A stretch of 36,506 nt of DNA from Lysobacterales bacterium (GCA_022360675.1 JAKSCJ010000081.1:1-36506), one strand, 5' to 3'. Shown: positions 8,033 through 16,162, counted from the first letter of the stretch. The notes: generated by a model not told the origin, from the sequence alone. A program made the numbers and translations.

Positions 8033-8961
8033 TTGCCTATGCTTTGCGCCGTCTTTTAGGTGCCATTCCCACCTTGTTGATGTTGATCACCCTGGCGTTT
8101 TTCATGATTCGTTTGTCGCCCGGCGGCCCTTTCGATAATGAACGGACCTTACCGCCGGAAATCGAAGCGAATCTCAATGCGCGCTATCACCTAGACGAGC
8201 CTTTGGCTATGCAGTACGCGCGCTATTTGGGCAATGTCTTGCGCTTCGATTTCGGGCCTTCGTTTCAGTACAAAGACTGGACGGTAAACGAACTCATCAG
8301 CAGCGGTTTTCCGGTCTCGGCCACTTTGGGTTTGCTGGCCATGGCCTTGGCTTTGGTGGTGGGTTTAAGCGCGGGTACCTATGCGGCCCTCAGGCAAAAT
8401 AGCTGGATTGACTATGGCGTGATGACCATCGCCATGACGGGTATTTCGATTCCCACTTTTGTGGTGGCACCGCTGTTGATTTTGGTGGTGGCCTTATCGC
8501 TGGGCTGGTTACCCGCCGGTGGTTGGGACTGGACGCCAGCGCGCATGGTGATGCCGGTGGTAACACTGGCCTTACCGCTGATCGCCTATATTTCGCGCCT
8601 GATGCGTGCCAGCTTAATCGAGGTGCTACATAGTAATTTTATTCGCACCGCGCGCGCTAAAGGTTTGAGCGAGCGCCAAGTGATTTTTCGCCATGCCTTA
8701 AAGCCCGCGGCTTTACCGGTTATTTCCTTTTTAGGCCCCGCCATCGCGAGCGTGCTTACCGGCTCGGTGGTGGTCGAGCGGATTTTCACCGTACCAGGTT
8801 TGGGTAGCCATTTTGTGCAGGGGGCGCTGAACCGAGATTACACCTTAGTGCTGGGTGTGGTGGTGTTTTACGGCATGTTGATTATCGTGCTGAATTTTTT
8901 GGTGGATTTAATCTACGCTTGGTTAGATCCTCGCATTCGCTATGACCGGAGGTGGTCGTGA
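8029..8961 (+). CDS. oppB: Oligopeptide ABC transporter permease OppB
   Basis: Inner-membrane permease of the BPD_transp_1 family, 310 aa, which with OppC forms the translocation channel. It shows the N-terminal helix AYALRRLLGAIPTLLMLITLAFFMIRLSPGGPF typical of OppB/DppB (in pieces: RRLLGAIPTLL, FFMIRLSPGGP), six predicted membrane segments, and the cytoplasmic ATPase-contact loop around RTARAKGLSERQVIFRHALK. The ATG overlaps the stop of the second binding protein by 4 bp and is served by an AGGAGG in the end of that gene. The stop overlaps the GTG of oppC. Confidence 0.96.
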   Translation: MIAYALRRLLGAIPTLLMLITLAFFMIRLSPGGPFDNERTLPPEIEANLNARYHLDEPLAMQYARYLGNVLRFDFGPSFQYKDWTVNELISSGFPVSATLGLLAMALALVVGLSAGTYAALRQNSWIDYGVMTIAMTGISIPTFVVAPLLILVVALSLGWLPAGGWDWTPARMVMPVVTLALPLIAYISRLMRASLIEVLHSNFIRTARAKGLSERQVIFRHALKPAALPVISFLGPAIASVLTGSVVVERIFTVPGLGSHFVQGALNRDYTLVLGVVVFYGMLIIVLNFLVDLIYAWLDPRIRYDRRWS

Positions 8962-9869
8962 GTAGCAAAGCCGAGCTCAGTTCCAAAGCCACCGTCTCGC
9001 TGCCCTCGGTGGTGCCGCGTAATTACGGATTATGGTCGGAGGCCTGGGAGCGCTTGCTGCGAAACCGCGCGGCCGTGGTGGGTGGCGTGTTACTGCTGTT
9101 GATCACACTGCTGGTTATTTTTGGCCCTTGGTTAAGCCCGTTTGATCATGTGATTCCCGACTGGGATCGCGCCGGCCAGCCGCCGGACGCCGAATCCAGC
9201 CACTGGTTTGGCACCGACGCCATTGGTCGCGATTTATTTGTACGTACCCTGATGGGTGGGCGGGTGTCGTTATTGGTCGGCATTTTGGCCACCTTAGTCA
9301 GCCTGATTATTGGTGTGGCCTATGGGGCGGTGGCTGGTTATTTTGGCGGCAAACTGGATAACACCATGATGCGCGTGGTAGACGTGCTGTACGCCATGCC
9401 CTTTATGTTTTTCGTGATCTTGCTGATGGTGGTGTTCGAGCGCAATATTTTCTTGGTGTTCGTGGCCATCGGCGCGGTGAATTGGCTCGATATGGCGCGT
9501 ATCGTGCGCGGCCAAACCTTGAGCTTAAAAAATAAAGAATACGTGCAGGCAGCCCAAGCTATTGGTGTGCCGCCTAAGCAAATTATCCTGCGTCATATCG
9601 TGCCGAATTTAATCGGCGTGGTCATTGTGTACGCCACGTTAACCGTACCACAGGTGATTTTGGTGGAGTCGTTCTTAAGTTTCTTAGGCTTAGGAGTGCA
9701 AGAACCCATGACCAGCTGGGGGGCATTGGTGAACGAAGGCGCACAAGAAATGGAAACCGCGCCTTGGGCTTTGGTGTTTCCTGCTGTGTTTTTGGCGCTG
9801 ACTTTATTTAGCCTCAACTTTTTAGGTGACGGTCTGCGCGACGCCCTAGACCCCAAAGATCACTATTAA
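8958..9869 (+). CDS. oppC: Oligopeptide ABC transporter permease OppC
   Basis: Partner permease of OppB, 303 aa from the chosen start. It has an N-terminal cytoplasmic stretch, WERLLRNRAAVVGGVLL as the first helix, a periplasmic loop with HWFGTDAIGRDLFVR, and the EAA-type loop VQAAQAIGVPPKQIILRHIVPN that docks on the ATPases. The frame is open from a GTG at 8952, but the GTG at 8958 is preferred because GGAGG (8948-8952) sits 5 bases before it and it couples to the oppB stop (GTGA overlap). Confidence 0.95.
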   Translation: MSSKAELSSKATVSLPSVVPRNYGLWSEAWERLLRNRAAVVGGVLLLLITLLVIFGPWLSPFDHVIPDWDRAGQPPDAESSHWFGTDAIGRDLFVRTLMGGRVSLLVGILATLVSLIIGVAYGAVAGYFGGKLDNTMMRVVDVLYAMPFMFFVILLMVVFERNIFLVFVAIGAVNWLDMARIVRGQTLSLKNKEYVQAAQAIGVPPKQIILRHIVPNLIGVVIVYATLTVPQVILVESFLSFLGLGVQEPMTSWGALVNEGAQEMETAPWALVFPAVFLALTLFSLNFLGDGLRDALDPKDHY

Positions 9870-9886
9870 AGGGGATCACTACTCCT

Positions 9887-10852
9887 ATGGCCTTGCTGGA
9901 AGTTCGAGATTTAATGGTTTCCTTCGCCACACCCGAAGGTGAGGTGCATGCGGTCAACAGCGTCGATTTCGACGTGGAACCCGGTGAAGTCATGGCCATT
10001 GTGGGGGAATCGGGATCAGGCAAATCGCAAACTGCCATGGCCTTATTGGGCTTACTCTCGGAGAACGGCCAAGCCAGAGGCTCCGCTTTATTTGATGGTA
10101 AAGATTTATTAAAGCTTAGCCAAAGCGAGCTGAATCAATATCGCGGCTCGCAGGTGGCGATGATCTTCCAAGATCCGATGACGGCGTTAAATCCTTACCG
10201 CACCGTGGGCTCGCAGCTGCGCGAAGTGCTCACTTGTCAGCGTCATATGGAACGCCGTCAAGCCAATCGCGAAGCCTTGGAGATGCTCGAACAAGTGCGT
10301 ATCACCGATCCGGAGCGGCGCTTACAGCAGTTTCCCCATGAATTATCCGGCGGCATGCAGCAACGGGTGATGATCGCCATGGCATTACTGGCGCGCCCGC
10401 GTTTACTCATTGCCGACGAACCCACCACCGCTTTAGACGTTACGGTGCAGGCCGAAATCTCGGAATTGCTGCGCGATTACCAACGCCGTTACGAAACCGC
10501 CATTATGTTGATCACCCACGACTTAGGCGTGGTGGCCGGTTTATGCGAGCGAGTTTTAGTGATGTACGGTGGGCGTGTGATGGAATACGGCGATGTCCGT
10601 GCCATTTATCATCAGGCCGAACACCCCTACACCGCTGGTTTGTTGCGTTCGGTACCGCGTTTGGATCGCTTAGACGACGAGGAACTGCACGGTATTCCGG
10701 GTAATCCGCCCAATTTGTTGGAATTACCCACCGGCTGCCCGTTCCAGGAACGCTGCCAAGTGGCCATCGAGCGCTGTAGCAGCCTGCCCTCGCTTACCCG
10801 TGCCAACCACGGCGGCTTACGCCGTTGTCATCTTGAAGGAGCCATTGAATGA
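9887..10852 (+). CDS. oppD: Oligopeptide ABC transporter ATPase OppD
   Basis: One of two ATPases that energise peptide import. The 321-aa protein has Walker A GESGSGKS (residues 40-47), the Q-loop in MIFQDPMTALNP, signature LSGGMQQRV, Walker B LLIADEPTTALD and an H-loop ITHDLGVV. The C-terminal oligo_HPY region carries four cysteines (GCPFQERC, ERC, RRC). This type of cysteine cluster is reported to hold a 4Fe-4S centre in a related mycobacterial Opp transporter; whether it does here is inference. The 4-bp ATGA overlap with oppF indicates translational coupling. Confidence 0.95.
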   Translation: MALLEVRDLMVSFATPEGEVHAVNSVDFDVEPGEVMAIVGESGSGKSQTAMALLGLLSENGQARGSALFDGKDLLKLSQSELNQYRGSQVAMIFQDPMTALNPYRTVGSQLREVLTCQRHMERRQANREALEMLEQVRITDPERRLQQFPHELSGGMQQRVMIAMALLARPRLLIADEPTTALDVTVQAEISELLRDYQRRYETAIMLITHDLGVVAGLCERVLVMYGGRVMEYGDVRAIYHQAEHPYTAGLLRSVPRLDRLDDEELHGIPGNPPNLLELPTGCPFQERCQVAIERCSSLPSLTRANHGGLRRCHLEGAIE

Positions 10853-11892
10853 GCGCACCGGTGCTAACTGTCGATGGCTTAAGTGTCGATTACCAAGTAC
10901 ATATTGGTGGTATTTTTAAACGCCAACACCTCACGGTGCACGCCTTACAAGACGTGAACTTCGAGTTGTATCGGGGCGAAACCCTGGGTATTGCCGGTGA
11001 ATCGGGTAGTGGTAAATCGACCCTGGCGCGTACGGTTTTGGCCTTACAGCCTGCCCGTTCGGGTCATGTGGTGTGGCGTGGTGATGATCTCTTAGCTATG
11101 GATCGTGAGGTATTGCGGGCCAAGCGCAAAGAAATGCAGATGATCTTCCAAGATCCGCTGGGGTCTTTGAATCCGCGTTTAAGTGCGGGCGAAATTATCG
11201 CCGAGCCGCTGCGTACGCATTACCCGCGGATGGCGCGTTTACAGATTCACGAGCGCGTGATTGGCATGATGAAGATGGTGGGCCTATCGCCTGAGCACGT
11301 GAACCGTTATCCCCATGAGTTTTCTGGCGGTCAGTGCCAGCGTTTGGGTATTGCGCGTGCTTTGGTGCTGAATCCACGTTTGCTGGTGTGCGACGAACCC
11401 GTAAGTGCACTGGATGTATCGATTCAGGCGCAGATTCTGCATCTATTAAAAGATCTGCAGAAAAAACTGCAATTATCGATGATTTTTATCGCCCACGATT
11501 TAAGCCTGCTGCGCTATGTGAGTAATCGCATCATGGTGCTGTATCTGGGGCAGATTATGGAAATTGGCGATCGCGCCAGTTTGTATCAAGCGCCACGCCA
11601 CCCCTACACTCGTGCCCTGATTCAATCGGTGCCCATTCCCGACCCCGAGCGCGAGCGTCGCGATCGCGAGCGTGGCCACCGTGGCGCTATTCCCTCGCCG
11701 TTTATGCCGCCTTCAGGCTGTTTATTTCACCCCCGTTGCCCGTTTGCCATTGAGCGTTGCAAGATCGAACGCCCCAGCCTGCGCCCTGTGCGCGAAGGTC
11801 ATGCCGCCTGCCATCGGGTCGAAGAATTACATCTGGAACGAGATATCGCAGCGCCAGCAGCAAGCGGCGATTCCGATACTGCCGAAGCGTAA
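10849..11892 (+). CDS. oppF: Oligopeptide ABC transporter ATPase OppF
   Basis: Second ATPase of the importer, 347 aa. It has Walker A GESGSGKST (50-58), MIFQDPLGSLNPR around the Q-loop, signature FSGGQCQRLGIAR, Walker B LLVCDEPVSALDVS and IAHDLSLLR. The C-terminal oligo_HPY part has the cysteine set GCLFHPRC...ERC...AAC, matching that of OppD. It is the last gene of the operon. No convincing terminator follows; a 9-bp inverted repeat across the stop codon (11881-11889 with 11924-11932) has a long loop and no T-run. Confidence 0.95.
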   Translation: MSAPVLTVDGLSVDYQVHIGGIFKRQHLTVHALQDVNFELYRGETLGIAGESGSGKSTLARTVLALQPARSGHVVWRGDDLLAMDREVLRAKRKEMQMIFQDPLGSLNPRLSAGEIIAEPLRTHYPRMARLQIHERVIGMMKMVGLSPEHVNRYPHEFSGGQCQRLGIARALVLNPRLLVCDEPVSALDVSIQAQILHLLKDLQKKLQLSMIFIAHDLSLLRYVSNRIMVLYLGQIMEIGDRASLYQAPRHPYTRALIQSVPIPDPERERRDRERGHRGAIPSPFMPPSGCLFHPRCPFAIERCKIERPSLRPVREGHAACHRVEELHLERDIAAPAASGDSDTAEA

Positions 11893-11961
11893 TTCCAAGG
11901 CTTAAACGTAAGCATCTGGATGCCGCTTCGGCTACGGCTTAGAAACTTCTTAACATAGGCT

Positions 11962-11989
11962 TTGTTATCCTTTGCCGCTGAAATAATAT
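11962..11989 (+). promoter_or_regulatory. Candidate sigma70 promoter upstream of the lipoprotein gene
   Basis: TTGTTA (11962-11967) and TAATAT (11984-11989) are separated by 16 bases. A transcript from here would have a leader of about 150 bases before the ATG at 12149. Confidence 0.45.
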
Positions 11990-12148
11990 AGCCCTGCTTT
12001 GTCTGTTCGTATTGAGTGTGTTTAAGCGAGCAGAATCGACAGGGTTAATCTGCAACAGTCCGGGCGGGAAATGGATGCACCCCCGTTATTGCATGGGTAG
12101 TTTTCGAGCATGGGCTCGCTCGAACTATCGGTATTGCGAGGAAACGTG

Positions 12149-12733
12149 ATGAATAATCGTGCCATTTTATTGGCCATTGCCGTAATTAGCTTGCTGCTGA
12201 GCGCTTGTGGTTCCGACCGCCGCGAACCCTTGTTAAAGCCGCCACCGGCAACGCGTATGTTGGTGTTGGGCGTGAGCAGCGATCCCATTCAAATGAGCGC
12301 GTTCGAGAAAATTTTTGCCAACACCATTCGGACTGAATCCCAAACCGTTTGCTTAGTAGGCACAGGTTTGCCCGATTTACGCGAAGGCATTAATGCACCA
12401 ACGCTGAAAGATGCCTTAGTGAAAGCCCACGCTCAAGCGGTGGTCATTAACCGTGTGGTTCCCACCGACAGCGAAGACGGCCGTGAAATGAGCTTGGATG
12501 AATACCTGCAACTGGCCCAGGACGAACGCTCTTCGTGGCGTAATCTGCAAGATGGCGTGTTGGAGTCGCGCATGTTTAATGTGGACAGCGGGCGCGAAAT
12601 TTGGCGTGGCCACTCACGTCACTTCAACCCATTAGGGCAGCTGCGTGAACTCGCCGATGCCAGCGAGCGCCTGGCCTCGAAACTGGCCGGTAGCGATGCA
12701 ATTCCTGAGCCGCTGGAAAGTAGCGAAAGCTAA
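12149..12733 (+). CDS. Putative lipoprotein of unknown function
   Basis: A 194-aa protein beginning MNNRAILLAIAV with lipobox LLSAC at about residue 20, so it is predicted to be lipid-anchored. The residues after the cysteine (GSDRR) contain Asp at +3 rather than +2, so outer-membrane sorting is allowed. The mature part has an alternating alpha/beta look (MLVLGVSSD, QAVVINRVVP, and a region ending SGREIWRGHSR). I do not recognise the family. The frame is open from 12110, but the ATG at 12149 has GAGGAAA directly in front and gives a proper signal peptide. It is monocistronic, between a promoter candidate and a strong terminator. Confidence 0.82.
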   Translation: MNNRAILLAIAVISLLLSACGSDRREPLLKPPPATRMLVLGVSSDPIQMSAFEKIFANTIRTESQTVCLVGTGLPDLREGINAPTLKDALVKAHAQAVVINRVVPTDSEDGREMSLDEYLQLAQDERSSWRNLQDGVLESRMFNVDSGREIWRGHSRHFNPLGQLRELADASERLASKLAGSDAIPEPLESSES

Positions 12734-12755
12734 ACTTGCCAGCAGTAAAGCGCAT

Positions 12756-12786
12756 AAAAAAGGCAGCGTAATCCGCTGCCTTTTTT
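12756..12786. terminator. Bidirectional rho-independent terminator
   Basis: A 13-bp perfect stem (12756-12768 with 12774-12786) with a 5-base loop, A6 before and T6 after. It separates the lipoprotein gene from the convergent DUF2269 gene. Confidence 0.92.
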
Positions 12787-12825
12787 GTTTCTAGAGCTAT
12801 TTTTTTTATGCTCAGGGCCACCCAT

Positions 12826-13293
12826 TTATACCCAAGTGGGCTTAAACATCATCAGCCCGTAAATGGCGATCATCGCCGTAAAAGCGGGAATCCCTAAATA
12901 AAACCAGTAACGCGCATCGCGCCAGTATTGCGCGGGCAGTGGCTTGGCTGTTGCCCAAGCCTGAGCCGAAACCCGGCGCATACGTAGTTGTAAGGCCACC
13001 ACCGGCAGCCAACACAAACCCGCCAAACCATATAAACACAAAGCGATGATTAACCACGGTGGAAAATCGGTCATGCCGAGCTTTTGCATTAAGAACATGC
13101 CACTTAAGGGCTGAATTACGATGGCGGGTGTGGTGAAAACCCAGTCGGCCAAGACCACCACGCGATTGGTATGCGCGATACTGGCCACATCGCCGCTTTG
13201 ATCGGCACGCCATTTGAAAAAAGCCGTACCTAAGCCGGTGCCAAATAATATGGTGGCGCTGAGAATATGAATAAGTTTTAGCATTAAATACAT
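12826..13293 (-). CDS. DUF2269 family integral membrane protein
   Basis: A 155-aa protein with four predicted membrane helices. The N-terminus MLKLIHILSATILFGTGLG is the mark of DUF2269, whose biochemical role is unknown. Its start overlaps the end of the SDR-DoxX gene by 10 bp, so the two are transcribed and probably translated together. The pair presumably belongs to one membrane-associated process, under the operator at 14711-14728. Confidence 0.88.
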   Translation of the reverse strand: MYLMLKLIHILSATILFGTGLGTAFFKWRADQSGDVASIAHTNRVVVLADWVFTTPAIVIQPLSGMFLMQKLGMTDFPPWLIIALCLYGLAGLCWLPVVALQLRMRRVSAQAWATAKPLPAQYWRDARYWFYLGIPAFTAMIAIYGLMMFKPTWV

Positions 13294-14663
13294 GCGCGGG
13301 CCTCCGCGGTTAAGGCTTTTGAATCCTCAGTGGCTTGTAGCCAATGCAATAACAAAAAGCTGGCGGCAAATAAGGGAATGTTTTTACTGATGGGCCCGAA
13401 AGGGTGCAGCCATAGCTCGGGCAGAAACAAAGTGATGAGCACGCTGTAGAGCAACATCAGCATAAGTGAGAACTTCAGCGTGCAGTGGGGGCGGCAATTC
13501 AACAATAACGCGGTACCGATCACCGCATCTAAGGCGGCAGCTGCGATGGTGAGCGGTATCTGCAAGGCGCTGGGTATAGCTAGACTCGCCAGCCAGCGTG
13601 CGCTTTCGGATAAGGGAAAACCCAGCACCGAAACCCAGGCCGTCCACAGCCATAGCATCGCCAAGCTATACCGTAAGAAGGCAAAATGTTGCTGCCAACG
13701 TTGCTGATGCCGTGCTTCGCGATAGGCTTTCGTGTTTAAGCTTGCGGCTACGCTTTTGGGCATCCAGCCGAAATGCTGCACCATGGTTTGAGCATTAGCC
13801 ACGTTTCCTTTTTGTAGCATCAACAACATATCGGCGCTGATCAAACCCTTGCTCTTAAAGGGCTTTCCCCTTAAACGCTTTCCCCAACTGCCCAATAGTG
13901 CATCGACCCAGCACCACAAACGATGGACAGCGCGAAAAGGCAGCTTGATAACATAAGCTGCCGAAGCATTTTGATCTTGGGCTTGGCGAAAGCATTGCAG
14001 AATTTCGAGCAGACTAAGTGCCTTAGGGCCCACCAGTTCAAAGGTGTTGCGTACCGGCCATTTGGATTCCACGCTCTGAATCATCGCTTTCACCACATCG
14101 TCGATATCGATGGCTTGCAATTGCTGTACACCACCATCAATCAACGGCCACACAGGCCAAGCGGCTACACGCTGTAGGCGTTCAAAACTTTCTCCCCCCG
14201 GTCCTATGATCAGCGATGGTTTAAAGATGGCCCAATCCAGCAAGCGCTGGCTTAAATCGGTGTCGGCCCTTGCTTTACTGCGTAAAAACTCGGTTTCTGC
14301 ATCGACTTTCGCCCCCAATGCCGAGAGTTGAACTACCCGCTTGACGTTTGCTTGCTCACAGGCATCGAACAAGGCTTGCGGCGCGCGTTCATGCACTTGC
14401 TGATAACTGTGCCCTGGGTGCTCGTGGATAATGCCCACGGTGTTAATAACCACATCAATGTTGTGCAGCAAGGGCAGCCAGTGCTCAGCGGTGTGGTATT
14501 CGCTGAAATCCACTTGCTGCCAACGGATAGCGCTGTGTTCTGGACTGGCTGGGTGTAGAGGAAAATGGTGGATACAGGCAAGCACTTGATGTCCACGCTC
14601 GTGTAACTTGGCCATGAGGTGGCGGCCAACAAAACCTCGAGCTCCGGTGAGCAAAATGCGCAT
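13284..14663 (-). CDS. NAD(P)-binding SDR-like protein fused to a DoxX-like membrane domain
   Basis: A 459-aa two-part protein. Residues 1 to about 300 are an atypical SDR (NmrA/NDUFA9-like) Rossmann domain: nucleotide loop TGARGFVGRHL at residues 6-16, INTVGII, and QLSALGA with the usual serine. The active-site motif reads EFLRSK where relatives have YxxSK, so the catalytic tyrosine is a phenylalanine, and the later RPS is KPS. The C-terminal part (about 330-450) has four predicted membrane helices of the DoxX-like kind. Fusions of this type next to DUF2269 occur in other proteobacteria; the reaction is unknown to me. The ribosome site CAGGAG lies 8 bases before the ATG. Confidence 0.87.
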   Translation of the reverse strand: MRILLTGARGFVGRHLMAKLHERGHQVLACIHHFPLHPASPEHSAIRWQQVDFSEYHTAEHWLPLLHNIDVVINTVGIIHEHPGHSYQQVHERAPQALFDACEQANVKRVVQLSALGAKVDAETEFLRSKARADTDLSQRLLDWAIFKPSLIIGPGGESFERLQRVAAWPVWPLIDGGVQQLQAIDIDDVVKAMIQSVESKWPVRNTFELVGPKALSLLEILQCFRQAQDQNASAAYVIKLPFRAVHRLWCWVDALLGSWGKRLRGKPFKSKGLISADMLLMLQKGNVANAQTMVQHFGWMPKSVAASLNTKAYREARHQQRWQQHFAFLRYSLAMLWLWTAWVSVLGFPLSESARWLASLAIPSALQIPLTIAAAALDAVIGTALLLNCRPHCTLKFSLMLMLLYSVLITLFLPELWLHPFGPISKNIPLFAASFLLLHWLQATEDSKALTAEARACI

Positions 14664-14710
14664 GGAACGGCTCCTGATCAGACTGTTGTTATGGGCAGTA
14701 ACTTCAAATG

Positions 14711-14728
14711 TTTCTGTAACAACAGAAA
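14711..14728. promoter_or_regulatory. Operator A of the GbsR-like regulator, upstream of the SDR-DoxX gene
   Basis: An inverted repeat TTTCTGT (14711-14717), spacer AACA, ACAGAAA (14722-14728), 48-65 bases upstream of the start of the SDR-DoxX gene. It has the same arms and spacing as the site at 15209-15226. Binding by the nearby regulator is inferred. Confidence 0.72.
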
Positions 14729-14737
14729 TTACCAGTT

Positions 14738-14769
14738 AAAAAAAGATCGCTCCCGCCTTATTGAGCGGG
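14738..14769 (-). terminator. Candidate terminator of the small membrane-protein gene
   Basis: Read on the minus strand: CGCTC (14763-14767) pairs with GAGCG (14748-14752), followed within three bases by T7 (14738-14744). An alternative pairing CCCGC/GCGGG competes. The stem is short, so the call is moderate. Confidence 0.55.
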
Positions 14770-14770
14770 C

Positions 14771-15181
14771 TTATTGTGCGCTGTGCGTTTCACGCTGATG
14801 AAGTGCTTCTGTAGCCGCCGCAAGCATTGAGGCTGGTAATACGGGTTCTGGCTTGGGCGTGTTGATCGATTTCGCGATCACCCGGCCAATGGCGGCCAAG
14901 GCGATGAAGTCACCGAGCAATATGCGAAATAAACCGTCTTTCAACTCGCGGGCGTGATTACTAATGTGGACGCTATCGGTGGGGGTGAAGTAAATCACCA
15001 GTAACAGCGGCGAAATCACCAACATAAGCTGGGTAAAGCGAATCCAGAACATAGAGCGGGTGGCCGTGCCACAGGTTTCGATCAGGATTTCATTCAGCAA
15101 GGGCAGTAGCAGACGAATCAAAATAAAACTAACGCCGATGCTGGTGATGATGAGAATGAGCAGTAAGTTGACGCTGGCCAT
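14771..15181 (-). CDS. Small membrane protein of unknown function
   Basis: A 136-aa protein with three likely membrane segments (an N-terminal LLLILIITSIGVSFILI type, LMLVISPLLLVIYF, and a weaker one around LLGDFIALAAIGRVI) and a polar C-terminal tail of about 35 residues. I do not recognise a family. The ribosome site AAAAGGAA sits just before the ATG. It lies alone between two terminators and has the regulator's operator 28-45 bases upstream, so it is a predicted member of the regulon. Confidence 0.82.
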   Translation of the reverse strand: MASVNLLLILIITSIGVSFILIRLLLPLLNEILIETCGTATRSMFWIRFTQLMLVISPLLLVIYFTPTDSVHISNHARELKDGLFRILLGDFIALAAIGRVIAKSINTPKPEPVLPASMLAAATEALHQRETHSAQ

Positions 15182-15208
15182 ATTCGTTCCTTTTAAACGT
15201 TGCGGTAA

Positions 15209-15226
15209 TTTCTGTAAATACAGAAA
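15209..15226. promoter_or_regulatory. Operator B of the GbsR-like regulator, upstream of the small membrane-protein gene
   Basis: An inverted repeat TTTCTGT (15209-15215), spacer AAAT, ACAGAAA (15220-15226), 28-45 bases upstream of the ATG at 15181. It is identical in arms and spacing to the site at 14711. Confidence 0.73.
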
Positions 15227-15237
15227 TAATTGATGGT

Positions 15238-15267
15238 AAAAAAAGCCATGTTTAAAGCCATGGCTTT
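15238..15267 (-). terminator. Rho-independent terminator of the GbsR-like regulator gene
   Basis: A 9-bp stem, AAAGCCATG (on the minus strand from 15267) with CATGGCTTT, an 8-base loop, then a T7 run on the minus strand (15238-15244). It lies directly after the regulator stop. Confidence 0.85.
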
Positions 15268-15277
15268 CGCTGTGCGT

Positions 15278-15805
15278 TTACTTTTTTCCCAAAATACTCT
15301 GCACTTTCGAGCCCAGTTGGATGAGCTTAAGTAGTGTGGATTTGGGTAACACACTCACCTGCTGGTGCCAGCGATCTAAGGTTTCCATGAATTCCATTAA
15401 GGTTTCCATGCGTGCTTTGACGCTGTCGGGCGTGTTTTTGTCTTCAGCGCTTTCCAATACACATTGGCGTAACACCGTCATGGTGGGGTCCAGTTCGCGC
15501 TGCTTGCGACCTTCTAAAATGGTTTGAAACAGCTCCCAGGGGTCTTTTAAGGTCTCGAAGTGATCGCGCCGATCCCCTAATAAATGCACCACCTTGACCA
15601 GCTTCCACGATTGCAGTTCTTTAATGCTGGTGCTGACGTTGGAGCGGGCAACGCCCAAGGTTTCGGTAATTTCTTCGGCGTTGAGTGCTTGTTCCGATAA
15701 AAATAACAAGGCATGAATTTGCGCCACGGTGCGGTTAACGCCCCAGCGGGTTCCCATTTCACCCCAGTGCAGAATGTATTTTTCCATCACGGGCGTCAGT
15801 TTCAT
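15278..15805 (-). CDS. GbsR/MarR family transcriptional regulator
   Basis: A 175-aa winged helix-turn-helix protein. The N-terminus (MEKYILHWGEMGTRWGVNRTVAQIHALLFLSE, read in parts) and the recognition helix ITETLGVARSNVSTSIKELQSW fit the GbsR subgroup of MarR regulators, which act as dimeric repressors on palindromes. The C-terminal half is helical and probably dimerises. A long palindrome overlaps its own promoter, and two short copies lie before the next two downstream units, so negative autoregulation and control of those units are predicted. The ligand is unknown; some GbsR relatives respond to choline. Confidence 0.9.
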   Translation of the reverse strand: MKLTPVMEKYILHWGEMGTRWGVNRTVAQIHALLFLSEQALNAEEITETLGVARSNVSTSIKELQSWKLVKVVHLLGDRRDHFETLKDPWELFQTILEGRKQRELDPTMTVLRQCVLESAEDKNTPDSVKARMETLMEFMETLDRWHQQVSVLPKSTLLKLIQLGSKVQSILGKK

Positions 15806-15811
15806 ACCTTG

Positions 15812-15849
15812 TTTCCAGTAATTTCTGTTGATTCAGAAATTACTGGAAA
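15812..15849. promoter_or_regulatory. Operator C: long palindrome over the regulator's own promoter
   Basis: A 16-bp perfect inverted repeat, TTTCCAGTAATTTCTG (15812-15827) with its complement at 15834-15849, around a 6-base centre TTGATT. It contains the shared TTTCTG/CAGAAA core of the other two operators. It starts 7 bases upstream of the regulator ATG (15805) and covers the predicted -10 box. Confidence 0.82.
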
Positions 15850-15865
15850 TTACATTAAAGGTCAA
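15837..15865 (-). promoter_or_regulatory. Sigma70 promoter of the GbsR-like regulator
   Basis: On the minus strand TTGACC (15865-15860) and TAATTT (15842-15837) are exactly 17 bases apart. The -10 lies inside the palindrome at 15812-15849, so a bound repressor would block RNA polymerase. Confidence 0.68.
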
Positions 15866-15880
15866 GGTTTGAATGGGTGA

Positions 15881-16162
15881 TTACTCGCCCACTTCCACAC
15901 CTTTCCAAAAGGCGACACGGTTTTTGATTTCGGCCGCAGCGGGTTTAGGGTCGAGATAAGTCCAGGCTGCACCTGGGTTTTGTTGGCCATTAACCACCAC
16001 ATCGAGATAGTTGGCTTGGCCCTTCCACGGGCAAAAACTGGTGGCGCTGCTATCTTGAAAATATTGCTTATTTAAAGATTCACGCGGGAAATAATGATTA
16101 CCTTCCACCACGACCGTGTCGTTGCTTTCGGCGATTAACTGGCCGTTCCAAATGGCTTTCAT
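15881..16162 (-). CDS. DUF427 family protein
   Basis: A 93-aa single-domain protein of the DUF427 fold. The conserved stretch WNGQLIAESNDTVVVEGNHYFP, then SFCPWKGQANYLDVVV, and AWTYLDPKPAAAEIKNRVAFW near the end match the family. The biochemical role is not established. AAGGAG stands 7 bases before the ATG. It lies 75 bp upstream of the regulator gene on the same strand, but the regulator has its own promoter in that gap. Confidence 0.9.
   Translation of the reverse strand: MKAIWNGQLIAESNDTVVVEGNHYFPRESLNKQYFQDSSATSFCPWKGQANYLDVVVNGQQNPGAAWTYLDPKPAAAEIKNRVAFWKGVEVGE

Noticed and set aside
11290-11310. Possible parS core CACGTGAA in oppF, and GTTTCACG near 14786
   Set aside because: Each matches only half of the 16-base parS palindrome and the other half has several mismatches. 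No full parS was found in the window.
11881-11932. 9-bp inverted repeat across the oppF stop as a terminator
   Set aside because: The loop is 34 bases long and no T-run follows.
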